Part shown: positions 55,987-64,000 of the stretch, piece after piece
Numbering within the stretch: position 1 is the first letter of the stretch
How the letters are laid out: every line of letters begins with the position of its first letter
Source of the DNA: an uncultured Flavobacteriales bacterium
GTDB taxonomy: Bacteria > Bacteroidota > Bacteroidia > Flavobacteriales_G > Salibacteraceae
Direction: 5' to 3'
Assembly (NCBI GenBank): GCA_905479105.1
Contig: CAJQLE010000002.1
Coordinates: forward strand, 62,001 to 126,000
DNA: 64,000 bases
Program-made: the position numbers and the translations under genes
Notes under the pieces: generated by a model
What the model was told of the DNA's origin: nothing
Database searches by the model: none
The model's input: only the letters and a program-made list of their open reading frames with translations

Positions 55987-57543
55987 TTATTTATAGGCCT
56001 TAATGTCACCAGATTTAACTCTTGCGAAGTAATCCGCAAGATCTTTTCTTACTTCACCTGATAAGAAATACAAACCAAGGATATTTGGAAAGGCCATGGC
56101 AAAGATCATAGCATCTCCGAAATCGAACACTTGATTCGCACTGATTGCCGCTCCAACAACTACTAAGAGACAAAATATTACTTTGTAAGTTGTGATAGAA
56201 GCTCTGCTATTTCCAAAAAGATAAGACCAAGCCTTAATTCCATAGTAACTCCAGCTAATCATGGTGGACAAGGCGAATAATATAACGGCAACACTCAGTA
56301 CAACTGGAAACCAACTGATACTTTGGGCAAAAGCTGAAGATGTCAATCCAATTCCAGCTGCTGTTCCACCAGTGGATGCGGAAAGAAGTGCTTCTTCTTG
56401 AGTAAAGCTGCCATAATCCGCAAAAATGATCACCAAAGCCGTCATAGTACAAATCACGACTGTATCAATAAACGGCTCTAATAATGCTACAATACCCTCG
56501 CTCACCGGTTCGTCCGTTTTAGCAGCTGAGTGGGCTATGGAAGCAGAACCAATACCTGCCTCATTTGAAAAAGCAGCTCGTTTGAAGCCAAGGATCAATA
56601 CTCCAACAAAACCTCCATACATGGCATCCGGGCTAAAGGCACCTCCCACAATTTGCTGAAATGCCCAACCAATATGACTGATATTCATACCAATAACTAT
56701 CAGGGCCGCTACAACATATATAGCAACCATAAATGGCACTACTTTATCGGTAACCTTAGCTATACTCTTAATTCCACCTATAATAATTGCACCAACCACA
56801 AGAGCCATTATAACTCCGAAAATCCAACCTCGTTCATAGAACATACTTGACTCACCTCCTGTCACATCAATCAGCTGCTGAGTCGCTTGATTTATCTGAA
56901 CCATATTTCCTCCTCCAAAAGAACCACCAATACACGCAACCGAAAAGATCACAGCAAGCACTTTTCCTAGTTTAGATTTCCCTTGTTTGGCTAACCCTTT
57001 ACTTAAGTAATACATGGGTCCACCCGAAACACTTCCATCTTCATGCTCTTGGCGATATTTCAATCCTAAAGTACATTCAACAAACTTTGATGACATTCCT
57101 ATCAGACCCGCAGCAATCATCCATAATGTAGCCCCAGGCCCACCTAGTGAAATTGCAATAGCAACACCTGCAATATTTCCTACTCCTACAGTACCAGAAA
57201 GTGCGGCAGTAAGTGCTTGAAAGTGAGAGACCTCACCACTATCATCAGGGTTGTCATATTTCCCACTGACTACTTCAATCGCATGTTTAAAACCACGGAT
57301 ATTGATAAACTTCATGTATACTGTGAAGAACAAAGCTCCAACAAGCAACCAAACTAATACGAATGGAATCGACATGTCACCGATCGGTATCGAAAAGAAA
57401 ATGACATCCATTAAAACCGATGTAATCGGCTCCATAAAGTCATTGATTCTATCATCTATGGTTCTAGCACTAGACTGCGCATAAACAGAAAATGAAAAGA
57501 ACGATAAGAGCGATAACAAAAAGTATTTGCTTAGTTTTTTCAT
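55987..57543 (-). CDS. Sodium/alanine symporter (AGCS family)
   Basis: A 518-residue membrane protein with about ten helices. A 22-residue N-terminal signal-like segment ([22 protein letters not shown]) precedes the family core. AGCS signatures are [53 protein letters not shown] and [20 protein letters not shown]. It is expected to import alanine or glycine with Na+. The ATG at 57543 is used because a TATATTTG promoter (57565-57572) overlaps the upstream TTG. It heads an operon with the ComEA-like gene, apt and acyl-CoA dehydrogenase. Confidence 0.92.
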   Translation of the reverse strand: MKKLSKYFLLSLLSFFSFSVYAQSSARTIDDRINDFMEPITSVLMDVIFFSIPIGDMSIPFVLVWLLVGALFFTVYMKFINIRGFKHAIEVVSGKYDNPDDSGEVSHFQALTAALSGTVGVGNIAGVAIAISLGGPGATLWMIAAGLIGMSSKFVECTLGLKYRQEHEDGSVSGGPMYYLSKGLAKQGKSKLGKVLAVIFSVACIGGSFGGGNMVQINQATQQLIDVTGGESSMFYERGWIFGVIMALVVGAIIIGGIKSIAKVTDKVVPFMVAIYVVAALIVIGMNISHIGWAFQQIVGGAFSPDAMYGGFVGVLILGFKRAAFSNEAGIGSASIAHSAAKTDEPVSEGIVALLEPFIDTVVICTMTALVIIFADYGSFTQEEALLSASTGGTAAGIGLTSSAFAQSISWFPVVLSVAVILFALSTMISWSYYGIKAWSYLFGNSRASITTYKVIFCLLVVVGAAISANQVFDFGDAMIFAMAFPNILGLYFLSGEVRKDLADYFARVKSGDIKAYK

Positions 57544-57564
57544 AAAACATGATTGGATAAGCTC

Positions 57565-57572
57565 CAAATATA
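57565..57572 (-). promoter_or_regulatory. -7 promoter element (TATATTTG) of the symporter operon
   Basis: An exact TAnnTTTG match 21 bases upstream of the ATG at 57543. It overlaps the TTG that opens the longest reading frame, so that start is excluded. Confidence 0.65.
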
Positions 57573-57602
57573 TGAATCTGATTGAAGGAACTACAATCGT
57601 GA

Positions 57603-58481
57603 TTAAATAGGGAACAAACGCAAACCTTCTTCTATGGATTTGGGGTGATAATCAAATATGCGCTTAGCTCTTTCTAAATCAAACCCGCTCTTTAGAGGAC
57701 GATTCTCACTTACATTATCCACTTTAGTTTTGACTGGTATTAAAAGGTTCGCATCCAGCTGAAATGACTCAGCCACCTTCAACGCAAATTCATAAACGCT
57801 TAATGCTTCAGGACCCGATAAGTGAAGAATGCCTCGATCATTTGAAAACAAAGCCTTTCTTATGACTTCCGTAATATCAGAAATATGAGTAGGCATTCTG
57901 ATTTGATCTTCAGTAATGCTCATTCTTTCACCTGACCCAAGTTTAGACGCAATCAATAAAGGGAAGTTCATTCTAGTAAGGTTTTCAAAATAACCATACA
58001 CTAAAATGGGTCTTATTATAAGATGGTTTCTTAAATTTAATTGGACGACTTTTTCGCTCTCTAATTTTGTCCTTCCATACGAGCTCAAAGGGTTGGTGAG
58101 ATCAGCTTCATTGTAGTCAGTCCTCTCGCCATCAAACACGAAATCTGAAGAGAAATGAATTAATCTCGAGCCATTTTTTTCACACCACAAGGCAATTTCA
58201 GATACAGCATCAACATTCAATCGTTTAGCGTCTCTAGGATTATTAAACACCTCCTCTATGGAAGTCATTGCGGCAGTGTGCACAATTATGCTTGGACGAG
58301 CTTTATCTAGAAAATCTTGGATGAGCTCTGTGCGACCGAAATCAAATGGGACAAATTGATTGATTGGCAAGTCTGAACTAGTCCTTGACGTTAAAACCAC
58401 TTCATGGTGATTTCTTAATTCTGCCCAAACGCCTCTGCCAATAAGTCCAGTTGCACCAGTTAATAAGACACGTTTAGTCAT
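57603..58481 (-). CDS. RmlD-like sugar-nucleotide reductase (SDR family)
   Basis: A 292-residue extended short-chain dehydrogenase with NAD(P) motif [12 protein letters not shown] at the N-terminus, [23 protein letters not shown], the catalytic Tyr-x-x-x-Lys in [11 protein letters not shown] and [10 protein letters not shown]. The pattern is closest to RmlD/dTDP-4-dehydrorhamnose reductase-like enzymes. The substrate is uncertain because no other rhamnose genes are nearby. It is the last gene of the purM operon and overlaps the channel gene by 8 bases. Confidence 0.85.
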   Translation of the reverse strand: MTKRVLLTGATGLIGRGVWAELRNHHEVVLTSRTSSDLPINQFVPFDFGRTELIQDFLDKARPSIIVHTAAMTSIEEVFNNPRDAKRLNVDAVSEIALWCEKNGSRLIHFSSDFVFDGERTDYNEADLTNPLSSYGRTKLESEKVVQLNLRNHLIIRPILVYGYFENLTRMNFPLLIASKLGSGERMSITEDQIRMPTHISDITEVIRKALFSNDRGILHLSGPEALSVYEFALKVAESFQLDANLLIPVKTKVDNVSENRPLKSGFDLERAKRIFDYHPKSIEEGLRLFPI

Positions 58482-59505
58482 CTATATGCAACGCCTGTTT
58501 GATTTTTATTATTTGGTTAATATTTCCAAGCACAAACAGTTTGGACTTTGGCACTAATTCCGTTTCTGGAGAAGGGTTTACGATTATTTTGTTTTCTGGG
58601 GTTTTAAATCCAATGATCCTTGCACCCGTTTGATACCTTTTCTCCAACTCCAAAATCGATTTATGCTCAAAATCAGGAGGCAAATTTTTAAATTGAATTT
58701 CTACCAAAGTAGACTCATCTTCCCCCATCATTGATATTTGATCTAGGAATTGCATTAGGTCAGGACTGGTAACCAAAGTCGCCATATGAGCACCTCCGAC
58801 CTTATCTGGTAGAATAACATTATTGGCACCAGCGATTCTCAATTTGTGTTCACTTCTATCATCGCTTGCACGCGAAATAATATTGAGCCCTTTGTTGATA
58901 TCCCTCGCAGTAAGAACAACGAATAAATTATCTGTATCTCTTGGCAGTGTAGTAATCAGAGCAATAGCCCTATTTATGCCTGCCTTAATAATAACTGAAT
59001 CATCCGTAGCATCTCCATCAATAACCAAAATATTTGAATCTTCTTCTCGGAGTTTATGCACTAACTCTAGATCACTTTCAATGACCAAAAATGGCACCTT
59101 GTGGGCTTGTAAGGTTTTCACAGCCTGACGTCCATTTCTTCCATATCCGCAGATAATGACGTGATTCGAAAGTTTTTCTAATTGGTTATTCACTTGAAAG
59201 GTTTTGTAATAGATTCTGTATTGCCCTGAAATCAAATATCGCGTAATCATACTAATTACGTATGCAAATGTTCCGAAAGTGGTAATGATTAATAATGATG
59301 TGAATAACTTACCTACTGGATGCAGAGGTGCAATTTCTCCAAAACCCACTGTAGATACTGTTATCACAGTCATATAAAACGCATCCATCCATGAATAATC
59401 CTCCAGATAGATGTACCCAACAGTGCCAATAAACAATACAGCCATCAAGAACGCGATGGCATAATAAATCTCCTTGAAATATTTAAAACTGAGTAAAAGC
59501 TTCAC
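58474..59505 (-). CDS. Two-helix potassium channel with RCK domain
   Basis: A 343-residue membrane protein. Two membrane helices flank a pore loop whose selectivity filter is TVGFG (residues 52-56 in ITVSTVGFGE). The RCK/TrkA-N domain follows with NAD-type motif IICGYGRNGRQAV and ALITTLPRDTDNLFVVLTAR, and then a TrkA-C domain (about 265-343). This layout is that of ligand-gated K+ channels such as MthK-like and GsuK-like proteins. The gating ligand is not predictable. It lies 17 bases after the PspC gene in the purM operon. Confidence 0.92.
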   Translation of the reverse strand: MKLLLSFKYFKEIYYAIAFLMAVLFIGTVGYIYLEDYSWMDAFYMTVITVSTVGFGEIAPLHPVGKLFTSLLIITTFGTFAYVISMITRYLISGQYRIYYKTFQVNNQLEKLSNHVIICGYGRNGRQAVKTLQAHKVPFLVIESDLELVHKLREEDSNILVIDGDATDDSVIIKAGINRAIALITTLPRDTDNLFVVLTARDINKGLNIISRASDDRSEHKLRIAGANNVILPDKVGGAHMATLVTSPDLMQFLDQISMMGEDESTLVEIQFKNLPPDFEHKSILELEKRYQTGARIIGFKTPENKIIVNPSPETELVPKSKLFVLGNINQIIKIKQALHIDD

Positions 59506-59522
59506 CTAAATTAGTTTTGAGA

Positions 59523-59744
59523 TTAAAAATCCCAAATTGTTGGCTTCTTTGACTTGAAAAAATCCTTCTGTTCTATCCAAAATAAGAGCACGAAATAGAT
59601 GATTACGGGTGAGCCAAACGCAAGGAAAGAGACATAGATAAAGTATAGACGAATGCGAGATGATTTAATACCCCATTTCTCTCCTAACCAGCCACAAACA
59701 CCGAAGGCGTTCTTCTCTAAAAATGATTGAAATTGATCTTTCAT
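59523..59744 (-). CDS. Small PspC-domain membrane protein
   Basis: A 73-residue PspC-type protein: FLEKNAFGVCGWLGEKWGIKSSRIRLYFIYVSFLAFGSPVIIYF, then WIEQKDFF. One or two membrane helices occupy about residues 28-55. The ATG at 59744 forms ATGA with the stop of DUF2851 and is preferred to an upstream ATG and to the longer frame. PspC proteins in proteobacteria sense envelope stress together with PspA; no pspA is present here. Confidence 0.85.
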   Translation of the reverse strand: MKDQFQSFLEKNAFGVCGWLGEKWGIKSSRIRLYFIYVSFLAFGSPVIIYFVLLFWIEQKDFFKSKKPTIWDF

Positions 59745-61009
59745 AGGGAGGATATTATCCATTTTCCGAAGTTGCAATTTACGCATTTTTTATGACTGCA
59801 ATACTGTTGCTCTAGTTCTATTAAAGCCTGAGAATCAAGCGCATTATCAGCGTGAAATCCGAGCTTCTCCCAAATTTTGATTATTTGATTTGATTCTGGT
59901 TTGATTGATTCAAGCAAACCAATAGCCTTATCCATTAAATTTTGATCACCCGTCATTTGTCCGTAAAAAAACAAAAAAGGAGCATGGCCATTGATGTCAA
60001 TAAGCTCGCTTAACAACTTAGAAATATTTGCACTTAAGATTTTATGTGCAGCTTTTTCAAGTGAATAATGATGATTCCAATGCTCATCAATTCTTAAATC
60101 TAATTTGCTCCATTGAAAATTCCCTATGGTTATTAATTCATTCAAGGCTCGAGGCATAAATTGAACCATCCCTGATAATTGGGCAACTCTGCGACTCGGA
60201 GAATTTTCTGGTCGTATCCTACCTGTTTTCCAACCTTGAGAAACCTCGACTAAAGAATTTTTGCCCTTCTGAAATTGATAGGCTCTATTGAGTTTGAAGC
60301 CATATTCATGCTTCGTATCAGGATTAAGAAAGCGGCCTACACCTAAAAACACCGACTCTAACTCTTCCTGTTCATCCACTTGCTTTGAGACTAGATTAAA
60401 GGGTAATTTCCTTGCAAGCTCAAGCATGGGAAGCTTATTGTTGTTCTGACCAAGGGAGGCAGCTATAAGACTATAATAAGTCTGTTGCCAATCTTGATTT
60501 GATTGATTGAAGATCAGCTCAACATCTTTGGTCTTTCGCTCAAGTCTCTCGATCACCACTCGATTAAGCCATGATGAACGGTTTATCTCATTAATTTGTG
60601 CTAAACTTCCTTCACAAGGAATTCTTGATTTACTCCGTTTAAGTGATTCATAGTTTTTTAAAATGGTGGCGCTTATTCTTCCCTTCAACTCTAAGGTGGG
60701 AATAGGCTGATTGTCCCTATTTAAAACAGGGACATCATCTTCAAAAACAACATGAAGAATAACATTATCGTAGGCGAAATCCTCAGAATGTCGGTGCCTA
60801 TGCCAATCACTAGATTTAAGATGAATCTCCACTGATCCAGCCCATTTGGTTTCTCCTACGGTAATTTGTGCTTCTGAAAAATCAGGTCCGGAGCTAAAAT
60901 TGTGCTTCCCAAATTGATGAATTGCCAACGACTCTCCATCCATTGTCTGCAATGCATTAGAGTTAAATAATTTATACTCCCAAACAAAATGCAAAAAATC
61001 CTCAATCAT
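59741..61009 (-). CDS. DUF2851 family protein
   Basis: A 422-residue soluble protein of a family known mainly from Bacteroidota. The N-terminal region contains FLHFVWEYKLFN, FSSGPDFSEAQI and WAGSVEIHLKSSDWHRHRH, a histidine-rich motif reminiscent of a metal site. The C-terminus carries a cysteine cluster CSHKKCVNCNFG. No function is established. It sits 11 bases after pyrF and overlaps the PspC gene by four bases. Confidence 0.88.
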   Translation of the reverse strand: MIEDFLHFVWEYKLFNSNALQTMDGESLAIHQFGKHNFSSGPDFSEAQITVGETKWAGSVEIHLKSSDWHRHRHSEDFAYDNVILHVVFEDDVPVLNRDNQPIPTLELKGRISATILKNYESLKRSKSRIPCEGSLAQINEINRSSWLNRVVIERLERKTKDVELIFNQSNQDWQQTYYSLIAASLGQNNNKLPMLELARKLPFNLVSKQVDEQEELESVFLGVGRFLNPDTKHEYGFKLNRAYQFQKGKNSLVEVSQGWKTGRIRPENSPSRRVAQLSGMVQFMPRALNELITIGNFQWSKLDLRIDEHWNHHYSLEKAAHKILSANISKLLSELIDINGHAPFLFFYGQMTGDQNLMDKAIGLLESIKPESNQIIKIWEKLGFHADNALDSQALIELEQQYCSHKKCVNCNFGKWIISSL

Positions 61010-61020
61010 GCCTTTTAGAA

Positions 61021-61827
61021 CTAGACCATCATTTCACTCATTTGAATTTGAAGCTTTTCTGCTTCATGGGCAGAAGCCTCAGCAAAATCTTCGCCAGATG
61101 AAGCGTAAATTATTTGCCTTGAACTATTTACAATAATACCCGTTTCAGGAGTCATTAAACCCTTCAGATCGGTAAGTTGACCTCCTTGCGCTCCAACTCC
61201 TGGAATCAATAAGAAATGATCAGGTGCTGCTTTCCTGATTCGCTCAAAGTATTCTGTTTGAGTAGCACCTACTACAAACATTATTTGCTCGGAAGAACCA
61301 AGATTTGCCGTTGCTGTCATCGCGGCCTCAAACACGTACCTTCCATCCTCAAGTTTCAACAATTCAATATCCTTTGCACCAACATTAGAAGTTAAGCCTA
61401 AAACGATGGACCATTTACCTTCATATTCCAAAAATGGTGTAATAGAATCTTCACCCATGTATGGGTTGACCGTTATGGCGTCACAATTTAGTGTTTCAAA
61501 AAAAGCCTTTCCATATCTGGCAGCTGTATTACCTATATCCCCTCTCTTCGCATCTGCAATAATGAGGGCTTCTCTAGGGGGAATTAATTCTATGGTACGT
61601 TTTAAAATATCCCATCCCTCAATGCCCATCGCTTCATAAAAAGCAATGTTAAGTTTATAGGAAACGGCAAAGGGCAATGTCGATTCTATAATTGCCTTAT
61701 TGAACTCGAAGACTGCATCAGGGTCGTCTTTTAAAACCTCAGGCAATTTATCTGGATCGGTATCGAGTCCGACACATAAAAACGATTTTTTTCTACGAAT
61801 CAACTCAACGAGCTCAGGCTTTGTCAT
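61021..61827 (-). CDS. pyrF: Orotidine 5'-phosphate decarboxylase
   Basis: A 268-residue TIM-barrel enzyme for the last step of UMP synthesis. The catalytic motif is IIADAKRGDIGNT. FLCVGLDTDPDKLPEVL at the start and LIPGVGAQGG for phosphate binding are typical of the longer type 2 subfamily. It is 10 bases downstream of prfA in the purM operon. Confidence 0.96.
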   Translation of the reverse strand: MTKPELVELIRRKKSFLCVGLDTDPDKLPEVLKDDPDAVFEFNKAIIESTLPFAVSYKLNIAFYEAMGIEGWDILKRTIELIPPREALIIADAKRGDIGNTAARYGKAFFETLNCDAITVNPYMGEDSITPFLEYEGKWSIVLGLTSNVGAKDIELLKLEDGRYVFEAAMTATANLGSSEQIMFVVGATQTEYFERIRKAAPDHFLLIPGVGAQGGQLTDLKGLMTPETGIIVNSSRQIIYASSGEDFAEASAHEAEKLQIQMSEMMV

Positions 61828-61837
61828 ATTCTTACAA

Positions 61838-62920
61838 TTAAACTTCTTCTCCTGCTTTTAATTTCTCAGCATTCTCCGCCACCTTTAATTCTTCGATAAT
61901 CTTTTGGATGTCTCCATCCATTACTGCATCGAGATTATAAAGTGTCAATCCTATTCTATGATCTGTCACCCTCCCTTGAGGATAGTTATATGTTCGAATC
62001 TTCGCACTTCGATCTCCAGAAGAGACCATTGTTTTTCGCTTAGATGAAATCTCAGCCATGTGCTTAGAGTATTCAATATCATAGAGTCTTGAGCGCAACA
62101 TATCTAAGGCCATTTCGCGATTCGCAAGCTGAGAACGAGAAACCTGACATTGAATGGTGATTCCACTAGGCTTATGCGTCAACTGAACCTTTGTTTCAAC
62201 TTTGTTTACGTTTTGTCCTCCAGCCCCGCTAGAACGCGCAGTTTTAAACTCCAAATCAGCTGGGTTAATTGTGACATCGACATCAGCAGCTTCTGGAAGA
62301 ACAGCAACTGTTGCCGCAGAAGTATGAACTCTACCTTGAGTTTCTGTATTTGGAACACGCTGCACACGATGAACACCTGCTTCGTATTTCATCACACCGT
62401 AAACTTCATCACCTGTGACTTTCAATATAATTTCTTTATAACCACCTGAAGTCCCTTCTGTTTCATCGATCAACTCCACTTTCCATCCCTGCTTCTCCAT
62501 GAAACGAGAATACATACGATAGAGATCGCCAGCAAATATGCTTGCCTCATCCCCTCCTGTACCAGCACGAATTTCAAAAATGGCATTCTTTTCATCTTCT
62601 GGATCAGAAGGAATAAGCATCCATTTAATCTTCTCCTCCATCTCTGGAATCTGATCTTCTAAAGAATGCAACTCTTCTTTTGCGATTTCACGCATTTCAT
62701 CATCCTTTTCGGTTTGGAGCATCTCTTTGGTACTCTCAAGGTTGGCAACCAAATTTTTGTAAACCTCATATGCCTTTACAATTTCAGTGAGCTCACTGTA
62801 TTCCTTATTGAGCTTGACAAAACGCGACATATCGCCCGTTATTTCAGGGTCAGAAAGTTTTAACTCCACTTGTGTCCATCGTTCTTTGATAGATTCAAGC
62901 TTACTCATTAATTTATTCAT
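61838..62920 (-). CDS. prfA: Peptide chain release factor 1
   Basis: A 360-residue class I release factor that reads UAA and UAG. The GGQ motif is at residues 234-236 ([14 protein letters not shown]). The stop-codon recognition segment [14 protein letters not shown] contains the Pro-x-Thr tripeptide of RF1, here PNT, and not the SPF of RF2. The start ATG overlaps the purM stop as ATGA. Confidence 0.97.
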   Translation of the reverse strand: MNKLMSKLESIKERWTQVELKLSDPEITGDMSRFVKLNKEYSELTEIVKAYEVYKNLVANLESTKEMLQTEKDDEMREIAKEELHSLEDQIPEMEEKIKWMLIPSDPEDEKNAIFEIRAGTGGDEASIFAGDLYRMYSRFMEKQGWKVELIDETEGTSGGYKEIILKVTGDEVYGVMKYEAGVHRVQRVPNTETQGRVHTSAATVAVLPEAADVDVTINPADLEFKTARSSGAGGQNVNKVETKVQLTHKPSGITIQCQVSRSQLANREMALDMLRSRLYDIEYSKHMAEISSKRKTMVSSGDRSAKIRTYNYPQGRVTDHRIGLTLYNLDAVMDGDIQKIIEELKVAENAEKLKAGEEV

Positions 62921-64000
62921 AAGCTCGTTTTAGAATATTCTAAGTTTTCGTTGCCATGTACTATTCGAAGTTCAGGTTTCTCATTTGCCTCAACATAACC
63001 AATAACCTGTGCATTTACATTGAAAGACTTAGCAATATCAATAACTGTTTGGGCGTTTTTTTCATCGAGATAAAGCTCTAGTCGATGACCCATATTAAAC
63101 ACCTGATACATTTCATTCCAAGACGTTTGTGAATGCCTTTGAATTAGATCAAACATAATTGGAGTGTCAAACAACTTATTCTTCACTACTCTATTGCTAT
63201 TCAAAAAATGAAGGATTTTCGTCTGTCCACCTCCCGAGCAATGAATCATTCCATTGATCTGTCCTTTCAACTCAGAAAACACCTTCATCATTATAGGCGC
63301 ATAAGTTCTTGTTGGGGAAAGAACCATTTTACCTGCATCGACAGGTACACCTTCGATTTTATCTGTTAAGAAATATGGTCCGACATAAGATAATTCATCA
63401 GATATAGCGGAGTTAAAGCTCTCAGGGAAACGCTTTCCAACTTCTTTGTTAAATAGATCATGACGTGCAGAGGTTAGGCCATTCGATCCAGTTCCTGCAT
63501 TCCATTGATGCTCATAGCTAGCCTGACCGTCAGAAGCAATACCTACGATAACATTACCTGGTTTGATGTTTGAATTATCGATTACATCAGCGCGACTCAT
63601 AACCGCAGTGACTGTGCTATCTACGATTATCGACCGCACCAAATCACCCACATCAGCTGTTTCTCCTCCGGTGGAAAAGATATCGAATCCATGTTCACGT
63701 AAAGATTGAAGAAGCTCTTCGGTACCCTCAATGATCGACTTAATTACCTCTCCAGGAATCTCACTTTTATTTCTACCAATAGTTGATGACAGAGCAATCG
63801 GACCAGTAGCGCCTACGCACAATAAGTCATCTGTGTTCATCACCACAGCATCCTGAGCAATCCCTTTCCAAACAGACAGATCACCCGTTTCTTTCCAGTA
63901 AGCATAGGCCAAAGAAGATTTAGTTCCAGCGCCATCAGCGTGCATTACTATACACTTAGAATCATCTCCTGAAAGCACATCTGGAATCACCTTGCAAAAG
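62917..64000 (-). CDS. purM: Phosphoribosylformylglycinamidine cyclo-ligase, 5' end outside the window
   Basis: The last 361 codons or so of AIR synthetase, the fifth step of purine synthesis. The visible part starts ...[13 protein letters not shown] and contains [48 protein letters not shown] and [13 protein letters not shown]. The true start lies beyond the right edge; the GTG at 63990 is internal. The stop overlaps prfA by 4 bases. Confidence 0.95.
   Translation of the reverse strand, partial: FCKVIPDVLSGDDSKCIVMHADGAGTKSSLAYAYWKETGDLSVWKGIAQDAVVMNTDDLLCVGATGPIALSSTIGRNKSEIPGEVIKSIIEGTEELLQSLREHGFDIFSTGGETADVGDLVRSIIVDSTVTAVMSRADVIDNSNIKPGNVIVGIASDGQASYEHQWNAGTGSNGLTSARHDLFNKEVGKRFPESFNSAISDELSYVGPYFLTDKIEGVPVDAGKMVLSPTRTYAPIMMKVFSELKGQINGMIHCSGGGQTKILHFLNSNRVVKNKLFDTPIMFDLIQRHSQTSWNEMYQVFNMGHRLELYLDEKNAQTVIDIAKSFNVNAQVIGYVEANEKPELRIVHGNENLEYSKTSL

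Noticed and set aside
63988-63990. GTG at 63990 as the start of purM
   Set aside because: The frame continues to the window edge with residues (FCKV) that belong to the conserved N-terminal part of the enzyme.
1-64000. CRISPR array, insertion sequence, prophage or rRNA operon
   Set aside because: No regularly spaced repeats, transposase, phage structural gene or rRNA sequence was seen on either strand.

Overview
This is chromosomal core sequence from a member of the Bacteroidota, most likely Flavobacteriales; the order is an inference from gene content and gene order. The evidence is as follows. There are four secreted proteins with type IX secretion (T9SS) C-terminal sorting domains: three of the gliding-motility-associated type B and one of type A. 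There are many copies of the Bacteroidota -7 promoter element TAnnTTTG just upstream of genes. Shine-Dalgarno sequences are weak or absent. DUF3467 follows rpoC, and other families typical of the phylum occur (DUF2851, YwqK-type repeats, PadR/PspC pairs). I found no insertion sequence, prophage, CRISPR array, integron or rRNA gene, and no gene-free stretch longer than about 235 bases.

Layout. 1-500: a PadR regulator overlapping a PspC-domain gene that runs off the left edge. 669-10444, minus strand: two tandem paralogous T9SS type B proteins, an ABC-F ATPase, a T9SS type A protein and a small transaldolase. 10678-15501: an oligopeptidase B-like enzyme on the plus strand, then a lipoprotein, mnmA and a YwqK-repeat protein on the minus strand. 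15544-18657, minus strand: a four-gene surface-glycan operon (sulfotransferase, glycosyltransferase, gmhA, gmhB-like). 18791-23887, plus strand: a YdcF-family protein and a 1411-residue T9SS type B protein with SBBP repeats. 23874-28362, minus strand: valS, an outer-membrane DUF481-like protein and a CaiB/BaiF CoA-transferase. 28591-38233, mostly plus strand: DUF1573 protein, aminotransferase, lipoprotein, a NamZ-type muramidase (minus), a LolE-like permease, cystathionine beta-synthase, a signal-less BtuF-like protein and a patatin/Omp85 protein.

38264-51707, minus strand, is the transcription/translation supercluster. In order of transcription it holds tRNA-Thr(UGU), tRNA-Tyr, tRNA-Gly, tRNA-Thr(GGU), tuf, tRNA-Trp, secE, nusG, rplK, rplA, rplJ, rplL, rpoB, rpoC and DUF3467, and it ends at a clear terminator. 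Upstream are hpf, a Xer recombinase and rpsU. 53378-57543 is an operon for an alanine/sodium symporter, a ComEA-like protein, apt and an acyl-CoA dehydrogenase. 57603-64000 is a tightly packed operon: purM, prfA, pyrF, DUF2851, PspC, a potassium channel and an RmlD-like reductase. purM runs off the right edge.

The main cross-cutting observation is that exact TAnnTTTG elements sit within 3-25 bases of many start codons. In several genes the element lies inside the longest possible reading frame, so the true start must be further downstream. Several messages are predicted to be leaderless or nearly so. I see no self-contained novel defence or mobile system. The most intriguing unexplained units are the CBS/BtuF-like pair, the sulfotransferase/heptose operon with a zinc-loop-less GmhB, DUF3467 in the RNA polymerase operon, and DUF2851 with PspC and the K+ channel in the purM-prfA-pyrF operon.
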